Origin: Polyodon spathula
Taxonomy: Eukaryota; Chordata; Actinopteri; Acipenseriformes; Polyodontidae
Length of the DNA: 64,000 nucleotides
Direction: 5' to 3'
NCBI RefSeq assembly: GCF_017654505.1
Contig: NC_054536.1
Location: forward strand, 36,311,970 to 36,375,969
Shown one piece after another: positions 43,174 to 55,401 of this stretch; the stretch's first letter is position 1, and every line of letters starts with the position of its first letter. Under the pieces are notes generated by a model. It was not told where the DNA came from and did no database searches. It saw nothing but the letters and a program-made list of their open reading frames with translations. The translations under genes were made by a program, and so were the position numbers.

Positions 43174-43179
<6 letters not shown>

Positions 43180-44030
43180 TTTTTTGTTTTTTTTTTCCAC
43201 TAAATGAAAAAAATTAATTCAAACTGCACTTTTAAAAAGTAAAACTCCTACCTAAAAAAAAAAAAAGTGAATACCTACCAAAAAAAAAAAAAAAGAGCTC
43301 CTCTGTGCTATCATCAGCCATGTTGCAATGCCTCAGGGGCCGGTTGTACTACAGGGCTCCTATCTTGCTCTTGCGACATACTGGGTTGTACTAAACGGAT
43401 CAACACTGATCCTGAGCTCAGTTCCGGCTCATAATCTGATCCTACTTTGATCTTGTTCCACAGCAGGATCAGCTTGATCTAATGTTTTAAAATTGAGGAA
43501 TTACTTGCAGCTGTAAGCCAAGAGAGTGTGTTTTGTGGTCAGCAAAATCAGGTTTACTGCTTTTTGTTTGCGTTACGTCTTATTGCAGATTAGGACTATT
43601 GTAATATACATTTTCATTAAAAAAATGTGGTACAATTTAACCTTTTCATTAGCAAATTATCTTTAAAAGGTAAAAAAAAAAAAAAACCCTAAATCCTCTT
43701 AAATTTTATTTGAGCTAGGTTCACAAAAAAATAAAATAAAAATATATATTTATTAGTTATTCATACGTCCTCATTTGAGGACACTATTTAAGGTTATAGC
43801 GCCTTATTGCACCTGTAAATCATTGTCTGTCTGTTCACTCTACCCTGCAGCACTGTCTTCACCGCAACTCGCTCACCACTCTGCGTTTCATTTCCCGGTT
43901 CCAACGTCACTTGTATATAACTTTTTAAAAACTAAGTTGTAATTGCAACAGTTCACAAGCATAAATAGGACAGTACCGAGACATCTGTATACAAAATTTA
44001 AACACATGGCTTCAAAACAGTTCTAAAAGG
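43174..44030. other. Intergenic, GATC-rich repeat block
   Basis: 43330-43480 starts 'caggggccggttgtactaca' and repeats 'gatcctg/gatcaac/ttgatc' motifs; it looks like one end of a DNA transposon. The rest is poly-A-rich and unassigned. Confidence 0.4.
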
Positions 44031-44034
44031 AATA

Positions 44035-44451
44035 TTTATTTAGAAGTACAGTATGGGATAGATATTCAATACTACTCTGTACTAGCATTAATTGTTTAAT
44101 TATACAAGTACATTTTGATCATAGAATTTATGCACCCTAGATTTGTTCAAAAATAGGTGTAAACAGTTTCAGAATTTGCAGGTAAACATTTAAAGTGAGA
44201 TGTTAAGTATACATTTTACAACAAGCAATTACAGCCTCACTAAAATGTATCAGAGCTTAAATATACACCATTCAAGGATACTGCATGGCAACAAACAAAT
44301 CCTAGGCCATTCAAAACAAATTACATTGTTAATGTTTGTTTTTTGTATATATATTTTTTTAAATACATAATTCAGTATTTCAGGTCAGAATGATATACAC
44401 GTATTTTACTGTGTAGGTGTATTCCAAGTGTAAGTAACACTCAGCAGTATT
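44035..44451 (-). other. pak1ip1: pak1ip1 3'UTR (candidate)
   Basis: Minus-strand sequence after the stop at 44452-44454. The first AATAAA on that strand that I see is at 44035-44040. The exact end is unknown. Confidence 0.45.
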
Positions 44452-44573
44452 TTACTCAGATTTGTGCTTCTTTTTCTTCTTTGTTTCTTCTGCTTTTCTC
44501 TTCTTGGTTGAGATCTTGCCCTGAACATATTCCACCTTTTTGGTCCTGACAAGTTTGATAGAATCTTCTTCAG
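44452..44573 (-). CDS. pak1ip1: pak1ip1 terminal exon 10, Lys-rich tail
   Basis: [39 protein letters not shown] and TAA (44452-44454). Acceptor tttttgcag; phase 1 fits exon 9. Human PAK1IP1 ends in a similar basic tail. The intron between exons 10 and 9 spans 44574-51032; a further in-frame exon inside it cannot be ruled out. Confidence 0.88.
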
Positions 44574-47500
44574 CTGCAAAAATGACCAAAACATGCATGT
44601 CTCATTAACAAATACAGAACTGATCTATAATTTCTCAACACATAGTACAGACAAAAATGATATGATGTTGAAATACATTTTTGAACACTTTAATTGGTGA
44701 CCTGTACTAAAACTGAAGGGGTCAACCATATTAATGATATAAAAGCAACCATGGAACAATCACATTGCTGCGTTCCTCCCCAGAGGGGATATGTACTCCC
44801 CCTACTGAGATCATGAATAACTGTACGATAATGAACAGTGGAGAGGGATCTGCACTACAGCAGCTTTAGACAGTCGCAGACAAAAGTATTGGCAACCTAC
44901 TACTTAACAGAAGATCATTCAAAATGAAAATACAAGCACGTAGTGAACATTAGCCACTAATTATTATGACAAAGACCAAATGACAACATTTCTGGTAGTT
45001 TAAAAAGCAATAAAAAAAAAAAAAATCTTAAGCTATTTCAAATATTTATTCATGACAAAAATTAACATACTGCTGTCCTGACCCCTGTTCTGTAACTGAA
45101 ATTGATTTTAGTGTTACTATAACTTCAATAAAAACTGACAGCATGCATTTGGATTAGACTGATAATACAAATTAATAAATTATTTTTATGCTGGCCCCTT
45201 AATTCAATTATTCTCTTTTAATATGAATTGACTGCAAACCATTATAGAGTAACTAAGCTGCATTATAAAAGAGAAAAGCCAAAAAGAGATTATTTCCAAA
45301 ATCTGTTGAAAAATAATGTTTTGGCAACACAGCAGATGTTCCAGGGGTGTGGGATTGAATGATAATGCCTGGGATAACAACTTGTCTGAGGAAGAACTTT
45401 TACCATTATACTTTGCCATTTGGGCATATATATTTTTATTTAAAAGGACATCTGTACTCTACCCAAAAAAGGTAAAAGCTCTCCAAGTGCACCGCATATC
45501 CAATAAATGCTTCTTGCTACACCGATATGGTCAAGTCGCACGTTTAGCAATGTTTTTAATTTTCTGTCAACTTTCTGGGTTAACACTTGAGGGAGTTCAC
45601 ATATTCAGGCAGCGACATGATGTCAAGTCGTTGATTTCCCCGACAGGCCAAAAGTTGCGCGCATGGGTTTATGGGATACAGCGGTGAAAACCCATAGCGT
45701 GTGACATAAGGAGTGCAAAGCTTTCCAGTGCTTGAATAATAAGAGTAAAAACAAGATGGAAGTTATTTTGTGTGTCAAAGCCTATTAATTCAGAAAGGAC
45801 GATCATAGCAAAAACAATTGACTACATAAATTTGAGAACGGGGTATACACTGAAAACCTTTCCATTCGGTCGACACTCTTTTGTGTGTGAGGACCACTTT
45901 GAACCTGCAGAGCTTCTGGGGCAGGAATGTAAGACGAGGCTAAAACTAAACATGATGATGTGGTTTAACACTACCTCACCACGGACATCTTTTTCTGTTA
46001 AAAACATTTATACTGTTTGGGCAATGAAATTAATTGGAAAAAATGAATGTGTTTAAAACTTACTTGGGTGGTCTTTACGTTCCTGCTGGGTTTTTTCTCT
46101 GCTGGGTTGTGCTGAAAGAAAAAAAAAAAGAAATGCCACATTATGTTTTTAACAACGGTGATGGAAATCTGCTTTCTTCTATGAGAAGAGATGAGTTCAT
46201 GCATCGGTTTTCAAAAGACAGAGTTTGTTCCGCTATATAAACAGTACTTTTAGTTATGTTCTATGGTATTTTATCAGGTTTTATCGGTTAAAACCCAAGA
46301 TTAGAAGCTCTAATTATATTGTATGAGAGCTCTCTGTTAAATAAGAAACATAACTGATTTTATGGCCATGTGTTGTTTTTTTTTTGTTAAGTAATGATTT
46401 CATACCTAGCCTACCTGTTGTATGCAGTGGTTTCTCCTGAAAGGTTGAGTTTAATGAGGGTGACAGCTTTAAAAGTCCATCCTGTGTTCAGTCTGAGGAG
46501 GGAGTTTAAGCCTTTCAGTAGCTTGTTGCTGATCTCTATACCAAAGAGCTCTAATTAAGAGTTTAACTCCGTTATGTGAGCTGCTTACTGATTTTTATTT
46601 TTTGCTGTTGTGTGTATATAAAGTGCTTCAGTTAAAGACTGAAAGGACCGAGCTTGGCATTGTTCTGAGAGTGCTGTTTTGCTATACAACTTTTTTTTGT
46701 CTGTGTTTTGAGAAATAAACTATTTTTTTCTTTCTCTTTGGCACAGTAAAACTGAACTGTTTACACTGTCCAGGCTGTGGAATTTGTGTGTCTTCTTTAA
46801 TAAAACTTCACTGCTCATTGTCACATCTTGGTAATCTGTGTCATTCCTACCACCTCCCTTGGTCACAAGTCCACTACAACAGATGTCAACAATACTTACC
46901 CACAACAAGAAAACATCACACAACAAAGGCCGGCATCATCGTTTAGCACGACGAAATCATCAAAAGGTAAGTCACTGTATATAACTAAATTGCATTTATC
47001 AACAAGAAAAACTCCATCATAATGGGCAAGATAAAGACGAGTCTGAAGGCCAATGTCACTAGAAGCCCGAGATACTATCACAGAACAGTTGTATGCAGGT
47101 AGTCCTCGCTGAAAACCACTTTTAAAGAAAATTCATGAAACAAAAGTAAAATTTGCCAAGAAATACAAAAGGAACCTGAAACATTCAACAAAACACTCTG
47201 GTCCAATAAGACTAAAATGACCCCCCCCCCCCCCCCCCCCCCAAAAAAAGGGAAAGCCTTCAATGAAGAACACCGTGCACCTACAGTTAAACTATCAATC
47301 ACAAAGAACGAATAAATGCAGCCATGTATCAAAACATTATACAAAGTACAATGATACAATCTTCTCGCAAGCTGATTGTCACAGTTTTCTTTCCAACACA
47401 ACAACGACCTAAAGCATATAGCATAAGTCAACTCTGGAATGCTAGAAGAAAACGAAGATAAAAGTTAAGGAATGGCCATCGCAAACTACCAGATCTCAAT

Positions 47501-50500
47501 CCAATAGAAATGATTTGGCCCGAATTTAAAAAAATGCTGTAACCATATATTGTGTATCCAATCTGTCTGAGCTGAAGGAAATAGGTAAGACGAAAAGAAT
47601 GGACCCAGTATGTAACATACTGGTTAAGAATTATCATAAATGTCTGAAAGCCGTAATAAATGCAAAAGGTGGGCACATAAAATACTAAAGCAGGGGTGCC
47701 AATACTTTAATCATGAACAAATACTTTAAAGTAATTACTTTCTTTAAATAAAAAACTAATTGTAAAAATACTAGAAATTGTGGATTTTGCTTTTTATTGA
47801 AAAAGTTGTTAGTTTACTAACTGCTTGTCCTTAATCCGTTACCTTGAATTACCTTGGTACAATAAGCTTAGGGTGCCAGTTATAATTCTTAATGGTGTAC
47901 CTGTGAAGTTTCAGTCTGGATACCGTGCTGCACTTAGCACAGAGACAGACCTTGTCAATGACGATCTGCTGATAAGCGCTGGCTTGGGCTTTCAATCAGT
48001 TTTAATTCTCTCAGATCCAAGTGCTGGTTGAGATACTGTACAGCCCTCCATCTTAAACACAGTGGGACTGTATGGTCTTGTTCTACCCTGGCTAAAATCT
48101 TATCTTTCTGATAGATTTCAGTTTGTCTCTACTGGGGAGGCAAAATCTGAAAGGTCTGAAGTCTGTGGTGTTCCACAAGGCTCTATTCTCAGTCCTTTGT
48201 TATTTCATTATATATGCTACCGTTAGGTGATATTATCTGCACACACGTAGTGAACGTCCATTGCTATGATGATACCAAGCTATTTCTGTCCCTAAAGCCA
48301 GAAAAAACTTCTGCTGGGGAGTTACAGTGGCTCTCAAAGTATTCACCCCCCTTGGACTTTTCCACATTTTATTGTTACAACATGGAATCAAAATGGATTT
48401 AATTAGGAGTTTTTGCCACTGATCAACACAAAAAAGTCCATAATGACAAAGAGAAAAATAAAATCTACAAAATTGTTCTAAATTACAGAAATTAATATAA
48501 AACAGAAAATAATTGATTGCATAAGTATTCACCCCCTTTGCTATGACACACCTAAATAAGCTCTGGTGCAACCAATTGTCTTTACATGTCACACTCAGTT
48601 GAATGGAGTCCACCTGTGTGCAGTTAAGGTGTTTCACATGATTTCAGGTTAAAAACAGCCATCTCTGGGAGGTCCCACAGTTGGTTAGTACATTTCCTAA
48701 CAAAAACTACATTATGAAGACGAAGGAACATTCAAAGCAAATCTGGAATAAGGTTCTTCAAAAGCATCAATCAGGGGTAGGATATAAGAACATTTCCAAG
48801 GCATTGACTATCCCCCGGAGCACAGTAAATTCCATTATTAAGAAATGGAGAGAATATGGCACAACTGTGACTCTGTCTAGAACAGGCTGCCCTCAAAAAC
48901 TGAGTATCTGGGCAAGAAGGGCACTAGTCAGGGAGGCCACCAAGAGGGCTATGGTAACTCTAAAGGAGTTACTGTCTTCCACGGCTGAGCTGGGAGACAC
49001 TGTGCATACGGCAACAATAGCCCAGGTGCTTCACAAAACTGGCCTTTACTGGAGAGTGGCAAAAAGAAAGCCATTGGTGAAAAAAAAAAACTTGCAACAA
49101 ATCTCGGCTAGGGTTTGCCAGAAGGCATGTGGGAGACTCTGAGACCAAGTGGAAGAGAATTCTATGGTCTGATGAGACCAAAATAGAGCTTTTGGCCTCA
49201 ATGCTAAGCGCTATGTTTGGCACAAGCCTAACACCGCACATCATCCTGAGAACACCATCCCTACCGTGAAGCATGGTGGTGGCAGCATCATGCTATGGGC
49301 ATGCTTCTCTGGGTCAGGGCCTGGAAAACTTGTGAAGATAGAGGGCAAAATAGGTGCAGCAAAGTACAGAGAAACCCTGGAGGAAAACCTGCTGAAGTCT
49401 GCAAGAGACCTGGGACTTGGGAGAAGATTCATCTTCCAGCAGGACAATGACCCCAAACATATAGCCAAAGCCACACTGGAGTGGCTTAAAAAGAAAAAGG
49501 TCCTGGAGTGGCCCAGTAAAAGCCCGGACCTCAATCCAATTGAGAATATGTGGTAAGTGTTGAAAATTGATGTTCAACAAAGGTCCCCATCCAAACTGAC
49601 CGAGCTTGAGCAATTTTGCAAAGAAAAATGGGCAAAAATTGCAGGGTCCAGATGTGCAAAGCTGGTAGAGACTTATCCAAATAAACTCATAGCTGTAATT
49701 GCAGCCAAAGGTGCCTCTACCAAATATTGACTCAAGGGGGTGAATACTTATGCAATCAATTATTTTCTATTTTATATTTGTAATTAATTTAGAACAATTT
49801 GTCAATTTATTTTTTCACTTCAAACATTATGTAATTTTTTGTGTTGATCAGTGACAAAAACTCCTAATTAAATCCATATTGATTCCATGTTGTAACATTA
49901 TAAAATGTGGAAAAGTCCAAGGGGGGTGAATACTTTTGACAGCCACTGCATTTGATGCTTGTCTTGCGCCGTTCCGAATTTAACAACCCTCTTCCGACCT
50001 TCTCTACCATTCTCCACAGATTGAGCTTACACAATCACCTATACAGGGTGGTAGCTTTCTCTAGTGGTCTGGGCACATTTTAACATATTAGCTATCTCTA
50101 CTTTACTATAAAATACCTGTCCATTCCTTTCGTGAAACCAGTTGAAGGGAGCTTTCGCAGAGGTGATGTACCAGTTTTGTGGCAGTCGTTCACAAAAACC
50201 TAATGACAGGTTTTACAAGCAACAAATCCAGTCACGTTCATTATTTTAATTCGCTATGATTCCAAAATAATTCCACACTTCCAATTTACTTATTAAACTA
50301 TTATCCACTACATGATATAAGTCTTTTGTTTCACCTCGTTCACAAACATTTTTAATATCACCAAGCAGACGTAATAAAAATATCTTACAACGTATTAAAG
50401 AAGCGAGAACACTGCCTAGTCAGCTGACTCCTCCCTAATCGCCTCCTGCTTTAGTGCAGGAAATATCGGCACGTTTACCTTCTAATACACTATTTGAGAT

Positions 50501-52562
50501 AAGGTTTCAGACGAGTACGCTGAAAAGAACAGAAAACATTTTTGCCGATTCAAATTCAGACCCGAAAATACCCGTGGGTATGATCACTGAATACAGGGCT
50601 ACCGATTATTCCTAGGGTCAACAAAATGAACATGGGAGGAAGGCAGAGCCACTAAATGATGAAATTCCCCCCTTTCTTTCATCAGGGAAGCTGGGACTGT
50701 TACAGTTTAAGTCAAGACTGAACACATTTTTATAAAACAGCTTTCTTATTTTAGTGGGTTTTAATGTAACTGTAAAATTTCTGCTTTTTAACTTTTAATA
50801 TGCTATTTAATATGTAGCAGTTGAGTGTGTGAGACATGCCTGGAGACCGTTACACAAATGTATTTCAAAAATGTTTACATTTTCTTCAAAATTACATTTT
50901 GTGTTTGTGATGCGGTTACAAACATTCTAAGGGCATATACTAGGGACTATATCACTGTAGCTCAGCAAATCATAGTGCAGGGACTCTTTCCACTAAAAAT
51001 CACTTTTGCACCTTAATTGCATTTACAAATACCTTGGGAACAAGCAGCCTCTGTTCCCACTTGCTGTGAACTTCCCACTGGGCTAGCCTGCCACACACCC
51101 AAACATGTCAGTCTGGCAAAGGTATTCACTTCACCAAGTAGAGCTGGAGTGTCCTGAATCTGTGAAAAGGAGAACTGCAAATTACTACACTTCTGCTGTA
51201 AAAAATAAACAAAATCAGAAATACCTGCTTATAAACATACCCATTTACAGTTTAGCTTGCCCAGACATTAAAAAAAGTTTGTTCCCATACCTTTTCAAGA
51301 TCAAGCTTCCACATTTTAATATATCCATCACTCGATGCAGTTACAAGGACAAGGGTTTCTCCCACTGTGACACTACAAATTGCTTTTACTCTGTAGGCAT
51401 AAAAAAAGACAAACAAAAACAGCCATTTAAAAATCAAGTTATAGTTTTTTGATAACTGCTCCCATTAAGTGAAGTCATACTTATTCTATAGCTGAATCTA
51501 ATTTGTATTTCTTTTCCCTTTTTAAATGTGGAATGCTATTCTTTGGTTTGAAGAAATGACAGTTCGAAATAGAAAGGTATAAGTAAATCCAACTCAGATA
51601 AACATTTGATCTGACACACAGGCTCCACTACAAAGAACTAAAAGTAGCATACAAACTGGGGACACTCCTGTGGGCAGTATGGAGGTCTGTACTAATGAAA
51701 GATCGTTTGAATTCTAACGAATCGAGTGCTTCCCAATAGACTGCAGGTTATGTTTTAGGATGTTCTCAATTGCAATGAACGCAATGTACGTGTCTCCTGG
51801 CCAAGCTTCGGGTACTGCAGAATATCTTCACTTTGAGCTCCAAGTGTTAGAAAGTCTGGAAAGGATAACTTAGTACCATCTTTTAAAATGTTTTATTTGA
51901 AAATGGGCTGTAAAACATGCCTATTACATTTTCACATTAAGAATATTATTACATACAAATTAGAATAAATAAAAAACGTATGAAAACGTCCAATATAAGA
52001 GCTTTAGAATAGTTGAAATATACAGTACAGTACTCCTCTTACTCCCTGTCCCTGCTCCACTCACTGCCGTTTTCACACACACAAAGTAAAAATGATAAGC
52101 TCAACCCTGAGTTTTGTACTAAAGGTGGGGGATAAGCTGATCTCCAAATTTATGTTCCTTGGTTTTTTCGTTGCAATTGGTACTATGATAGTACAGAGCT
52201 GGAGATGAGCCACAAATAGCATCATACTAGCTAGTACTCAACTTTGTACAGAACGTGGGACTAAATGCAAGTTTGTTGCAACTCACCAACAATGACTGAC
52301 GACATACAAATAAACTTTGGTCTAAAAAATGAAGGACACCGTACCTGTTCTCATGAGCTTTGAACTCACAAAGGCACTTCAATGAGTCAGTGTCATACAG
52401 CCTCACAGTTTCTTCATCTCCTGCTACCGCAACAATAGTATTCTGAAATATGTTTTTTATTATTATTAACGATACAATAGAACGATATGCACTTCACAAT
52501 ACAAAACACACACACACACACACACATATATAGACACACAATATAAACAAACACACACACAC

Positions 52563-52652
<90 letters not shown>

Positions 52653-55368
52653 TACAACATTCACGTGAGAGATTCAGAGTTAAGACTGTCATGACTAAGA
52701 ATGGTTAGATTATACTGTTGAAACCACGTGTCTGAGTTTGAAAATGATGTCTTACTATGCCGATCTAACAAGGGGCAGCCGTCACATTAGGACGGTCACA
52801 GTGTGGTGATCTAATTAGTGCTAAGGGCGACATACGTGCGAGTAGTGCTTTTTAGGTACTAGGCGATGAAATAGGAATTATGATACCTCTTAACTTAAGT
52901 GTGTATGTCCGAAAAATTTAAATTAAGTCATGGAACGTATCTTACCTGTCAAACCACGTAGGAAGTGTTAGAACAGTGCCAAAACCACGCGCCAGGTCAG
53001 AGTCCGCATTCATAGGTGTCTTCATCTGCAGCTGAGAGCTAGGTTTATTCTGTTTGTTTTATATGCGGTTGTTTCATCAAGAAATAAAAATAACACTGGT
53101 TTAAAACTGTAAATCAAGACTCCAGCCTGATTATTTACACTAGTCCTCGGCCATATCTGTTGCATTACAATTAGCAATACAGTAGTGCGATCAGCAGTTT
53201 ACAATACAGTATAAAGATGATGGTGCTCAATCACTGAGGACAATACTTCAAAACAAGAGGTCTATTCCCTGGGTAACATAGTGCACTCTAAGTATCAAAT
53301 CTGTCCTGGGTGTACATAAACCGATTATGAGATAGGTGGACACGTGATAGCACAAGACAAGTGCCTGGTTATACTGTGACACCACGTCCAGTTGACGATG
53401 TTTCGCTAGCATCTCGATCCCAACTTGGTGATCTAAGACACAACAGGGAGTTATTAAAAACGAGTTGCTTATGACCTCTTCCCATTACAACAATTTCAAT
53501 TAATGGTCGTATTTTACTGAGGGCGAAAGGGTTATTTTTTCATTACCAATAAGGAAATTTAAGGTAATGTCAACTCATCGATGAGTGTACTGATGAGGAC
53601 CATCAAATAAATTCGTACACAGTTTGAACGTTAATCTCTCACAATAAGTTTTCATATAGTAAATGATAATGGTGCTCAATCACTGAGGACAATACATCAA
53701 AACAACTCCTGGTGGGTAAGCAACTTGTTATACGATCACGATTATTTTTACTCAAAGGCTGCAGAGTCCTATTTTCCTACAGTAGACTTGAGAAGCAGTA
53801 GTCTCATGAGGGTGCCTAGTTTAACAGCCATGCAGCGTTACATGTAATGGCCTTTGAATTAAAATGACATTACAGTAGAGTATTTTACTGTCAGGACTAC
53901 CACTGCATTTAAGCATCTGTGGCTTGCTTATTTTCAGTTGCGATGCGAATCTCAGTTTTTCATTAAATCGGAGATGCAAAGCTCTGCAATCCCTCCCGCT
54001 CACCGTGCCGCACTGCAATCCCACTCCCTCTGCATATCACAGCTGTACTCTGTATGTATTCAGTTTACTGAAACTAATTTTCACTAACAGAGAACAAAAA
54101 AAAATACATGCACAACGCAGTGGTGCAGTCACTGTCTGATTACAAACAATGCAGTGTTTCTGGTCACAGAGCTCAAACCTATCTCCAACAATCAACGCCA
54201 ACACTTCCCATTAACTCAACCAGATCACTGGAACGCCTTACAATTATAGTACTTACAGTTACAAATCTAATGGAGGATATCCTTTTTTGGTTTGAGATCG
54301 TTCCAGTGACTGTTGCAGTCTCAAGGTTGTAGATATCCATTTTTTCATTCACAACCACAACATATCTCTCTCCAGTAGGGGACCACATCACTATATGGGC
54401 ACCTTTATAAAAAAAAATAAAAAAAACACACATGGTATTACTGGATCTGTTCACTCACAACCACTCATGCTAGGCAGGGTCTGCACAAAAGCGATTTTTT
54501 GCACTTTATTGTTGAACTGAATATTACAGCAATCTAAAGTAATGCCTACAAATCAAGAGAACTTTTTGCTCATCAGGTACTTACTTTGTTTAATGTTTTT
54601 GATAAATGCTGACCTCCCATCTATTAGATTCCATGTTCTAGAAAAACAAAAGAATATTACTTTTGCTTCCAAAATGTTAAGATAATATACCGATATTAAT
54701 AAAAACAGTGAATGCAATCCTACCTAAGTGTTTTATCTGTCCCCACGGACAAAACTATTTTACCAGATGGATGCACTGAAAGAGATGTCACATGACCTCT
54801 GAAAAATAAAGGAATAGTTAACTTCTCTTGACCTCTACAGAAACCTGGACACATTATAATCAGTCATCTCCAGTCTGCTCCAAGTTGCACTTTGTCACTT
54901 ATGGTGAAGCGTGCCAAAACACATCTAACAAGAAAAAGATAAAAAAAGAGGATTCTAACCTATATTGTAAATGTCCATGTTTAGCAAGGTGCTGATGGCA
55001 GAATACTTTTGGATCTGACAGATAACAGGTACAGTAGATTGTTTTAATTTTTTTTTTTTTTTTTTTTGTTAAATCCAGAAAGGAATCTAAACTTACTTGT
55101 GTGCTCCAAACGATTTTAGACACTCCCACTTTTTTGTGTTCCAAACACAGATGAGACCGTCCTCTCCCCCACTCAGTAAATGTGTTTTTCCATAGAACTC
55201 CAGACAAGATATTGTACCTTTCAGTACAGGAAAGACATAGTAAACAACAACTGTGTTGACAACATTTAACGTGGTTGTAGCAATACATCTGACTATTAAA
55301 CTGTTCTTTATTAAGTATTGGAATCACTGTGTTATTCCGCTCATTTGTTGATAAAACTGACCTTAAAC

Positions 55369-55401
<33 letters not shown>

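Larger units (their letters stand above)
44871..47720 (+). mobile_element. Very old Tc1/mariner-like copy, interrupted
   Basis: 44871 'cagtcgcagacaaaagtatt' resembles a Tc1-type end. 47000-47690 holds decayed transposase: 'NKTKM', 'KVKEWPS'-like sequence and 'LNPIE'-like 'caatccaatagaaatgattt', with 'NAKGGHIKY' near the end. Near 47693 'ggggtgccaatacttt' resembles the other end. The centre (about 45300-46900) holds unrelated inserts, so the outer limits are tentative. Confidence 0.5.

Noticed and set aside
34000..44400. A complete tmem14 gene
   Set aside because: I looked on the minus strand for the transmembrane exons (GYGYAAL, GYVKAGS, GMRFY motifs) and found none I could support.
51105..51452. 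115-codon plus-strand open frame
   Set aside because: It is antisense to pak1ip1 exons 8-9 and has no similarity of its own.
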